Assembly (NCBI RefSeq): GCF_008151785.1
Contig: NZ_CP036523.1
Coordinates: forward strand, 2,034,019-2,098,018
Reading direction: 5' to 3'
Length of the DNA stretch: 64,000 bases
Source: Peptacetobacter hiranonis
Lineage (GTDB): Bacteria > Bacillota > Clostridia > Peptostreptococcales > Peptostreptococcaceae
A program made the translations under genes and the position numbers. This document shows, piece by piece, positions 54,901 through 61,559 of the stretch; within the stretch, counting starts at the first letter, position 1; every line of letters starts with the position of its first letter. The notes under the pieces were generated by a model. The model did no database searches. It had not been told where the DNA came from and worked only from the letters and a program-made list of their open reading frames with translations.

Positions 54901-55434
54901 TTCGTGTAGTTTTTTTTCAAATTCTCGATAAATCTTAGCTATATCCTTTAGCTTCATAATCAAGTTTTCTGGAAGTGTATCCCCACTTTCCCCTATAATT
55001 TCATCAAGTCTATCTGGAGTTATCATAAACTGTTTAAGCTCTGAAATCATATCTGAAATAGCTGTTGTAAATCCAGGTTGTGCATATGATTTTGAGAATA
55101 ATTCAAGATCCTTTGAAACAGCTTCTATTGAATTATGAGTAATTATCGCTTTTCCTGCAGCATTTATCCCTACTTTTGATAGATTTCCACAGTATGAAAA
55201 TACTAAATCAGATAATGTCTTTAACCCCATAGGTCTAACACGCATATATTTATCCTTAGCCCCAGATGCAAACATATTACTTACTCGTTTTTCCATTTCA
55301 TATGTGTACTGCTCTGGAATCAGTATTATTATTGGAGATTTTTCTTCTTCTAAGACAGCCTTTTGTTTTATTTCATTTAACATATATTCAGTTTTTCCGC
55401 ATCCACTTCTGCCTAATATAAATCTAACTCCCAT
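51958..55434 (-). CDS. addB: ATP-dependent helicase/deoxyribonuclease subunit B
   Basis: AddB binds Chi and carries the second nuclease. The 1158 residues have an N-terminal Walker A LGRSGCGKTEYM near 7-18, a degenerate helicase core, and a C-terminal nuclease with VDYKWGK near 970. The Fe-S cysteines are ASCPFAYF near 791 and CRFCSYSSIC near 1119, the AddB pattern. AGGAGGGGG precedes the ATG. It lies 17 bp after the stand-alone nuclease gene. Confidence 0.96.
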   Translation of the reverse strand: MGVRFILGRSGCGKTEYMLNEIKQKAVLEEEKSPIIILIPEQYTYEMEKRVSNMFASGAKDKYMRVRPMGLKTLSDLVFSYCGNLSKVGINAAGKAIITHNSIEAVSKDLELFSKSYAQPGFTTAISDMISELKQFMITPDRLDEIIGESGDTLPENLIMKLKDIAKIYREFEKKLHEDYVDMHDRVVMLTEKIAECSFLDDMDLYIDGYTSFTPNQYELLKELMKKAKSTTFLFTMDSPFKTGYADYFASTRNTYNRIKDICEKEGIKVEKDVNLCNENIKRFIGNEELQHLERYYNSYPYSIYQKKTEKIRIREYSNLYNEVEEVAKEIANDIIDGRYRYKDITIAARNIDSYESLVKSIFSEYKIPFYINKKSEAKNNPIITMIISVLEMKKRRYGYETMFRYLKSGLLDFTEDEISLLENYVIANGISGNKWFEDVWEYRLPNSFYEYEESEEELETKKRINDIKNRVIAPIKRFDEKLSSKNRKTVEDICRYLYEFLEDINIFEKIENTIDILREKGMLESAARYSQVWNTVSDLLDQLVEIMGDEKISLERFIRIVNIALDEYELKTIPPSIDQVTVTEVDRMNNPNTKHLYLIGTVDGVFPMPSKENGLLSDSDRGKLSDMNVELDKDSRKRVFEEQFLVYKAITATSDKLTVSYPIADSEGKTQRASIIISRIKKLFKYVDIKSYFLEGVYEEEDLKEVNSKIPTFNTMVDKIKEAADKDFENGISDIWKDTYEYYLNDDRYNDITKRIVEGIDFTNQFEYVDEDKIKELYNSKTISVSRLEKYASCPFAYFIEYGMKAKDRKEYLFTAPDVGSFVHKVIENYSKTMHKDGITWHEVDDKYIELRVSEMVDELIAKIPGFILESSPKYKYLAHRLKVLITVSIKIIADQIKQGRFEPDDYEVEFGKKRKYPSIQVEYKENEIVELIGKIDRIDKYINEENKEFVRIVDYKWGKNDINLNDVYYGLQLQLLVYMDAILEGGEIPDNIPIKPAAMLYSRMDNPIISRSTLVDDEEVKRRIIESFKMKGMIIKDLDILSYMDKALEEPKSSSKIIKAARNKDGSLSKGTAGVTDEQFEIIRAYIKKSIKDLCSDMMSGNIKIEPKKSNDKDSCRFCSYSSICQFDTALKNNCYKVIPNRTSDDVIKMMEGDVK

Positions 55435-55451
55435 ATTTCCCCCTCCTAATA

Positions 55452-56213
55452 TTATTCATAAATTTCTTCATAATCCTCATATACAGATTCATCTACGCTA
55501 TTTCTATTGCATAGCATATTAAATTCACAGTACTTACAAGATCTAAAATTCTTATCTTCAAAATCAGATTTTTTTATTTCTTTTATAATTCCTTCTATTT
55601 TTATTTTGTCGTTTTCAAATTTTTCTTCGCTATAAGTCAGTTCTATTGGCTCTGCATAGTACTCGGGCTGGTAGTAGTACATTCTAACTCTAACTTTTTC
55701 TTTACCATCACCATATATTTTAGGAATTGCTTCATATGCAACTGCCATATAGACGATACTCTGCATTCTTTTTTCTAAATCGTTGTACTTTAGTTTTCTG
55801 TTTTCTGTTTTCCAATCCCATATATCTATATAAAGCTGTCCATTTTCTCTGTATATTACAGCTAAGTCGTATTTTGCAGTTAATCTGCTTTCTTCATCTA
55901 TTTTTATAGAAAGTCCGTACTCTGGTAGATATTCTCTATCTTCATAAATTGGTACAGCCTTCTTTACTTTTTCTAGCCATTGGTCAAATTTTTCATATTC
56001 CTTATTTCCTATAAATTTTCCTACTGGTATTCCTGAGAAGTACCTTTCACACATTAGATGAAACTCTGTTCCGTACTTTAAACTTTTATAATACTCCTCA
56101 TCACCTTCCTTTTTCCAGTTTAGTCCTTGCACATATTTATAACCAAATTTTTTAGGGCAACTTCTAAATGTATTTAGGGCATTTTGGCTGAATTCAAATC
56201 CAGAAAAATCCAT
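55452..56213 (-). CDS. Stand-alone Fe-S PD-(D/E)XK nuclease
   Basis: A 253-residue RecB-type nuclease on its own. Numbered from ATG 56213, motifs are GTEFHLMCERYF near 48-59, AKYDLAVI near 112, the catalytic DWKTE near 133, and a QSIVYMAVAY helix near 149. Cys19 plus Cys226, Cys229 and Cys235 form the same C...CxxCx5C set as AddB, so an iron-sulfur cluster is likely. ATG 56213 is preferred over GTG 56222 because AAAGGAG sits 8 bases before it. It lies between a UvrD helicase and addB. Cas4 has a similar cysteine set, but no CRISPR or cas gene is seen. Confidence 0.85.
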   Translation of the reverse strand: MDFSGFEFSQNALNTFRSCPKKFGYKYVQGLNWKKEGDEEYYKSLKYGTEFHLMCERYFSGIPVGKFIGNKEYEKFDQWLEKVKKAVPIYEDREYLPEYGLSIKIDEESRLTAKYDLAVIYRENGQLYIDIWDWKTENRKLKYNDLEKRMQSIVYMAVAYEAIPKIYGDGKEKVRVRMYYYQPEYYAEPIELTYSEEKFENDKIKIEGIIKEIKKSDFEDKNFRSCKYCEFNMLCNRNSVDESVYEDYEEIYE

Positions 56214-56227
56214 TATCTTCACTCCTT

Positions 56228-58558
56228 TTACTGTTTAGCTCTTCTCTTTTGTATTTGATTTTCCATTAGTTTAAAGTATTCACTTTTTTCTTGTTCAAAT
56301 GGATTTCTTTTCTTTTTATCCTCATCACTATTAAATCTAGCTGCAGATATTATCAACATTTCCTTTGCTCTAGTTACACTTACATAGAAAAGTCTTATCT
56401 TTTCTCTTATTTGATCTAACTTCAATTCTACATCAAAATTTGTTCTTTCTAGTCCATTTGTCAATTTTTCTATTTCAGATGCCACAAGAGCTTCAGGATT
56501 ACTATATTTTTCCTTTAGGAAATATTTCTGACAAGGTAGTTTAAACTCTAAATCACTAGGGAATTGATATTTTGTGCATTTAAGCATAAATACACAGTCC
56601 CATTCCATTCCTTTTGATTTGTGGTTAGTGCATACTGTTACACTTCCCGGAGTAGGCTCGTATCCGTTGATATTACCTGTTATATCTAATATATGTCTAA
56701 AGCTACTGTTTCCTCTGTCTTTTATTACATTTACTATATATTCAAAGTCTACATCTTTATCTTCTCTTTTAAGATATTTAACGTAAAATGCGACATATTC
56801 CGCAATAGCCATTTCTTCTTCTGTTATATCTAATCTATCCCGTATAAACAATACCAATAAATCTGCTCTATTCCAAGAATAGTCTATTATTTCTCGCATT
56901 TTTTCTAGTGCATTTTTAAACTTTGCAAATATACTGCTACTGTCGTCAACTATTCCTAGGTCAAGTTCATCAAATTTGTATATCAATTCATCCGTTGTAA
57001 ATTTTTTGAATATATTTAAAAAGTCAGCCTTTCCTTCTTCACTTTCTTCTTTTATAAATGCAGTTCCTATTACATCCATTAGTTTGTCTATATTGTCGTT
57101 ATCTATTGTAAAGTCCAGTATATTAGCGATATCATCTATTACTTTTCTCATTTTTTCAGAAGATGAGCTTAAATTTTCAAATTGTAAGTCATGCTTTTTT
57201 AGTTCTGCTGCAATTTTGTTACAGTCTTTATTGTATGGTGCAAGTATTCCTATGCTTTTATCTGGATATTTTCTTTTTATTCCTTCTACAAATCTTATAG
57301 TTTCTCTTATTTCTTCGTCAAAACTTCCTGCACCTAGCCATTTTGTATTTATTGTATAACTCTTTGGCTCTGGGTTTTCTTTGTATCCTTTGCCTTTTTC
57401 TACAGTTTTAATTTTCATATCTTCAAGTGCATCTCTACATTCTATTTCTGGTAAGCTGTTTTTTGTGTAGTCAACTAATAGATTTGCAAGCTCTAATATG
57501 TCCTTGCTACTTCTATTTGACATATACATTCTGTGGCAACAGTCTGCACTCTCTATAAATTCTCTAAAGAATTTTGGATTTGATTCAGAGAATGTTCCAC
57601 TTATACTTTGGTTTATATCTCCAACCCTTACTATATTAGGATTATCTCCACCAATAAGTTTTATTATTTTTCCTTGGATTTCATTTGAGTCCTGACATTC
57701 ATCCTCAAATATATACTTATACTTCTTGTTTAGTTTTTCTCTGACAGCATCGTCATCTCTGACTATTTTATGTGCATTTATCAATAAATCGTCAAAATCT
57801 AAAAGCCCATGAAGTTTAAGTCTTTTGCAGTACATCTCATATATAGGTGCTACTATTACCATTATTCCTTTGTACCCATTTTCATTAACTCTTTCATTTA
57901 ATATATCTGGAGTTATTCCATTGTATTTTAATTTACTTATAGATCTTGTTACTAAATCAAAAAATCCTTGCTTCCAAGTTTCTTCAAATCCTCTAGCTTT
58001 CTCTTCATTTATTTTTTTAGTTTTTTTATCCTTTGCTTTTTCGTAATTTATGAAGTAGTAGAAATATTTTTTACCCTTTTCTGTAGATAAATAGCTTTCT
58101 ATACATTCATTTAAAATAATACTTCTTTGAGCATCATCAGCAATCATAAATTCTTCATTTAGCATTGCTGATTCTGGATTTTCTTTTATTATTTTAGTTG
58201 CTAAACTGTGTATAGTCATAACTTCATATGAATTGTTCAATCTTCTAAGAGTGTCTTTATTTTTTCTTTTAATCTCGTTTATCTCTTCTTCTGATAAATT
58301 TTCTTCTATTTCTACATCTTCTCCATATTTTTCATTTAACAGTTTTTTTATTCTTCCTTTGAAGTTATTAACTGCGCTGTTCATATATGTTAATATTAGT
58401 ATTTTTTCTTTTCCATTTATATTATTTTCTAGTAGTTCTGTTACCAATCTAGTTACTATGAATGTTTTTCCAGCTCCCGGAACTGCGGGAACTGCCATAG
58501 TACCAGATTTATACTCCATTATAGGCGCTTGATCCTCTCTATATGTTATTTTCCGCAT
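56228..58558 (-). CDS. UvrD/AddA-like superfamily 1 DNA helicase
   Basis: A 776-residue SF1A helicase with all motifs: Walker A PAVPGAGKT (25-32), Walker B YIFEDECQDSNEIQ near 290, GDINQSISGTFSES near 312, motif V TNHKSKGMEWD near 655 and motif VI FYVSVTRAKEML near 735. No nuclease domain follows it; the chain ends after motif VI. It lies 20 bp after a gene for an AddB-like protein without Walker A and 14 bp before a separate nuclease gene. It is not PcrA or UvrD: ECQDSN and short C-terminus fit AddA/RecB-like proteins better. Likely partner of its neighbours, by inference. Confidence 0.88.
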   Translation of the reverse strand: MRKITYREDQAPIMEYKSGTMAVPAVPGAGKTFIVTRLVTELLENNINGKEKILILTYMNSAVNNFKGRIKKLLNEKYGEDVEIEENLSEEEINEIKRKNKDTLRRLNNSYEVMTIHSLATKIIKENPESAMLNEEFMIADDAQRSIILNECIESYLSTEKGKKYFYYFINYEKAKDKKTKKINEEKARGFEETWKQGFFDLVTRSISKLKYNGITPDILNERVNENGYKGIMVIVAPIYEMYCKRLKLHGLLDFDDLLINAHKIVRDDDAVREKLNKKYKYIFEDECQDSNEIQGKIIKLIGGDNPNIVRVGDINQSISGTFSESNPKFFREFIESADCCHRMYMSNRSSKDILELANLLVDYTKNSLPEIECRDALEDMKIKTVEKGKGYKENPEPKSYTINTKWLGAGSFDEEIRETIRFVEGIKRKYPDKSIGILAPYNKDCNKIAAELKKHDLQFENLSSSSEKMRKVIDDIANILDFTIDNDNIDKLMDVIGTAFIKEESEEGKADFLNIFKKFTTDELIYKFDELDLGIVDDSSSIFAKFKNALEKMREIIDYSWNRADLLVLFIRDRLDITEEEMAIAEYVAFYVKYLKREDKDVDFEYIVNVIKDRGNSSFRHILDITGNINGYEPTPGSVTVCTNHKSKGMEWDCVFMLKCTKYQFPSDLEFKLPCQKYFLKEKYSNPEALVASEIEKLTNGLERTNFDVELKLDQIREKIRLFYVSVTRAKEMLIISAARFNSDEDKKKRNPFEQEKSEYFKLMENQIQKRRAKQ

Positions 58559-58577
58559 ATTTTACCTCGCTTGTATA

Positions 58578-60614
58578 TTAAATTTCTTCTCTATCCATTA
58601 AGTTTATTATACTTGTGTACATCATACTTTCTGATAAATAGCCATTTAAAGAATAATCACTCTTAAATGCATATACCTCTTCAGCTGAATCTAGTAGTGA
58701 ATACAGTAGATTATTCATATAGTATTTTTTTAACTTTTCTTCGTCTAAGTCTGTAAATATCTGTTTTTCCTCATATGATTTTCTAAGAACAATAGAGTTG
58801 TTTATTTCTTTTGCAATCTTAGGATTCCACATATTATTTCCACAATCAGCCCAAAGTTGTATTCCTCTTTCTGATAGAGAATTTATATAATAGAAAGGAG
58901 TTGTTATCATTAACTTGTCATTTCCTTCACTGTTTTTCAATTCTCTAAATCCTATGTAATCTTTAGAATATGTTTTTAAGATTTTATCTATTTCAAAATC
59001 TTTTATCACTCCACATTCTGCAGCTTCTTCTAATTTTTCACATTCTGTTATTACCTTTTTACATATTTCTATATTTTCTATACCATCTTCTAATGTTATA
59101 AGTACCTCTGTGTAAAATCTTCTCATAAATTCACTTCTTTTTAGATTTTTCTTTCTACCAATGTAGATTTTTTCTATTATCCGGTCTAAGTTATGTACAT
59201 TTTCCACAGAATTGTTTATATCTTTTATATCTATTTCGCTGTTTTCATTTTCTATATTTCCCAGGAAATTATCAAATGTTATTTCTCTTCTCTCAGCATA
59301 AATCTTGTCAAGCTCGCTATTTTCAAGTATTGTAGACTTTAGTAGTGTTTCATTTTCTCTAAATATTTTATTTGCCTTGATTTTATTTATCCCCAAAATT
59401 AAGGAAATCATTTGTATATATTCCTCTGTTGAAAATTCCATTTCCGAATTTCCTGCATATAATGCAGCAATAATTATCAACAGGTTTGCATATCTATACT
59501 GAGATATTTTATGGTCTGTAATAGTGCTAAAGTATTTTATCCCCCTTTTCTGAAGTGCGTCTATTATTCTATGAAGTAATATTCCAGAACCTGGAGGAAT
59601 TATTATAGCTGTTTTTCCTATTTTTTTAGAATCCTTAGCTATTTCTTCAGATTTGTATAGTATATCCTCTATCATTTCATTATACAGTTGAGATTGGTAA
59701 CATTCTTTTATCCTATTTGAAAATGGTATCAAATCCTTGTATTTAGCTCCGTATCTTTGGTGGTTTGCTAGATTTTTATTTTCTAATTTGTTAGAAGCTA
59801 ATTCATCTTCCTTTGAATAGTGCTCTACTATATTGTCTAAGTCAAAATTGTATATTGATGTAATATCGCCACTTATATTACCGTATACAAAAGTTTCTTT
59901 ACCCATTTTTTCAAATACTTTTACTAGCTCTAATTCTGCATTTGAAGTCTTTTCTATTGAATCTATTATTAAATAGTCATATCTTTTAGATAAACTTTTT
60001 TGGTATTCCTCTTTTTTAAGGAGCTTTTCTGTGTATAAGTATATTGCCATCGGTAAATCTATTGCAGATTTTTCTATAAGTTTGTCTGTATATTCTTTTA
60101 TAATTTCATCGTTTTGAGTGTAGGAAAATCTTTCTAAATTATCCTTATTTTTCTTTGTATAATATATTTTTTCTCCAGTAGAGTATATGTCTGTATTCAT
60201 ATATGCTGCTGATCTTAAGTTCGAGTATATGGATTTTGATATGTTTTCTGATGTTCCTGTTATATCTTCAAAGTATCCATATTTATATCTAAAGTTTTCA
60301 ACCATTTCAGTTATTATGTATTCTGGCAATGAGTATGGTATATTATTTGGTACACCTTTTACACTTTTTAATTCTTTAGATATCAGTGTCCAGTATTTTT
60401 CTAGTTCTTTCATTATGAATGATATATATGTCAATATTTGTGGTTCTTCTATGTATGAATTTATATTTATACTGCTTTTTATTTTTTCGATTAGTTTTCC
60501 ATCTGAAACAAGAAAAAGTATCTTAGAACACTTACCTGATTTTTGTTTGATCAGTTCATTGTATTTTTCAGATACTTTTTTTAGGTTTGTTTGTTTAGTT
60601 GTTATCTCTGCCAT
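58578..60614 (-). CDS. AddB/RecC-like inactive helicase scaffold
   Basis: No family name comes to mind, but it lines up with AddB of the same operon. KILFLVSDGKLIEKI matches PIIILIPEQYTYEMEK; YDYLIIDSIEKTSNAELELVKVF (about 210-232) matches MDLYIDGYTSFTPNQYELL; TAIIIPPGSGILLHRII near 342 matches ITIAARNIDSYESLV. It has no Walker A lysine, no DE pair in motif II and no nuclease domain or Cys cluster. It has 678 residues. ATG 60614 has AAAGGAG upstream. It is first in the operon, behind a LexA-type box. The likely role is a DNA-binding or Chi-reading scaffold like RecC. Confidence 0.7.
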   Translation of the reverse strand: MAEITTKQTNLKKVSEKYNELIKQKSGKCSKILFLVSDGKLIEKIKSSININSYIEEPQILTYISFIMKELEKYWTLISKELKSVKGVPNNIPYSLPEYIITEMVENFRYKYGYFEDITGTSENISKSIYSNLRSAAYMNTDIYSTGEKIYYTKKNKDNLERFSYTQNDEIIKEYTDKLIEKSAIDLPMAIYLYTEKLLKKEEYQKSLSKRYDYLIIDSIEKTSNAELELVKVFEKMGKETFVYGNISGDITSIYNFDLDNIVEHYSKEDELASNKLENKNLANHQRYGAKYKDLIPFSNRIKECYQSQLYNEMIEDILYKSEEIAKDSKKIGKTAIIIPPGSGILLHRIIDALQKRGIKYFSTITDHKISQYRYANLLIIIAALYAGNSEMEFSTEEYIQMISLILGINKIKANKIFRENETLLKSTILENSELDKIYAERREITFDNFLGNIENENSEIDIKDINNSVENVHNLDRIIEKIYIGRKKNLKRSEFMRRFYTEVLITLEDGIENIEICKKVITECEKLEEAAECGVIKDFEIDKILKTYSKDYIGFRELKNSEGNDKLMITTPFYYINSLSERGIQLWADCGNNMWNPKIAKEINNSIVLRKSYEEKQIFTDLDEEKLKKYYMNNLLYSLLDSAEEVYAFKSDYSLNGYLSESMMYTSIINLMDREEI

Positions 60615-60632
60615 AATCTTCTCCTTTTTTGT

Positions 60633-60646
60633 AGAACATTAGTTCT
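60633..60646. promoter_or_regulatory. LexA-type (SOS) box
   Basis: AGAAC-ATTA-GTTCT, a full match to the Gram-positive GAAC-N4-GTTC consensus. It begins 10 bp downstream of the -10 of the repair operon, over the expected start site, so bound LexA would block transcription. It is 18 bp before the ATG of the gene at 60614. Confidence 0.75.
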
Positions 60647-60656
60647 TGATATTCTT

Positions 60657-60685
60657 ATTATATCATTTTTTAGTGTAAGTTTAAA
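60657..60685 (-). promoter_or_regulatory. Promoter of the double-strand-end repair operon
   Basis: On the minus strand TTTAAA (60680-60685), 17 bp, then TATAAT (60657-60662) with an upstream TG (TGATATAAT). Confidence 0.75.
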
Positions 60686-60791
60686 GTTGTATATTGTTTG
60701 TTATTAAATAAAATTCATTAGAGGTTTTTTATAATTTTATTAATATTCTTTTTAATTTTTTTCTGATAATATAATATTGGAGGTGATTGAT

Positions 60792-61499
60792 TTGAAAAAT
60801 ATAGTAATTACTGGTGGGTCTGGTGGAATTGGAAAGGCATTATGCTATGGGTTTGCCGATTTAGGTTATAATGTCCTTAGTCTTGATGTTAATGATTATA
60901 ATTTTGATAGAAAAAATATACATACTTATAATGTAAATCTATCATCTGAAGATGAGATAAAGTCTTGCTTTAATGAAATAGTAGGTAAGTTTGGTCCAAT
61001 TCATATACTTGTCAATAATGGTGCTATTAGCAAGTTTAATAAATCTATTTATGATATTTCTGTTGATGAGTTTGATGCTGTTTTAAATACCAATTTAAGA
61101 GGTGCTTTTATATGCTGCAAGGAATTTATTTTAGCGAATAAGGGGCTTAATTTTGGCAGGATAATCAATATAGCATCTACTAGATATAATCAAAATGAGG
61201 CTGATTGGGAAGCTTATGGTGCTTCAAAGGGTGGAATAGTATCCCTTACAAATACACTTTGTGTTTCTCTATCTGGGAGTGATATAACTGTAAACTGTAT
61301 AAGTCCTGGCTGGATAGAAACTGAGGATTATGATTCTTTATCAGAGTTAGATCATTCTCAGCATCCTTCTGGAAGGGTTGGAAAGCCCGATGATATTTTT
61401 AATGTGTGTGCTTTTCTTGTTGATGAAAAGAGCGATTTTATTAATGGTGCAAATATTGTTGTTGATGGTGGTATGACTAAAAGAATGATTTATTTTTAG
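60792..61499 (+). CDS. Short-chain dehydrogenase/reductase
   Basis: A 235-residue SDR of FabG type. Has the cofactor motif TGGSGGIGKA near 7-16, the NNGA motif near 75, the Ser of NIAST near 127, and YGASKGG (catalytic Tyr-x3-Lys) near 143-149, then ISPGWIET. TTG 60792 is chosen since GGAGGTGA ends 5 bases before it; the upstream in-frame TTG at 60777 overlaps that site. The substrate is unknown and the neighbours give no hint. Confidence 0.92.
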   Translation: MKNIVITGGSGGIGKALCYGFADLGYNVLSLDVNDYNFDRKNIHTYNVNLSSEDEIKSCFNEIVGKFGPIHILVNNGAISKFNKSIYDISVDEFDAVLNTNLRGAFICCKEFILANKGLNFGRIINIASTRYNQNEADWEAYGASKGGIVSLTNTLCVSLSGSDITVNCISPGWIETEDYDSLSELDHSQHPSGRVGKPDDIFNVCAFLVDEKSDFINGANIVVDGGMTKRMIYF

Positions 61500-61515
61500 T
61501 GTATTTTTATATAAT

Positions 61516-61550
61516 AAAAGACCTTCTAGTTTTTTACTAAAAGGTCTTTA
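61516..61550. terminator. Bidirectional terminator between SDR and helicase-HNH genes
   Basis: AAAGACCTT-C-TAGT pairs with ACTA-A-AAGGTCTTT, with one mismatch; convergent genes on each side. Confidence 0.88.
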
Positions 61551-61559
61551 CTATTATTT

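Noticed and set aside
55452-56213. Cas4 nuclease of a CRISPR system
   Set aside because: The cysteine set is similar, but there is no repeat array or cas gene, and the neighbours are AddAB-type; a RecB/AddB-like nuclease is simpler.
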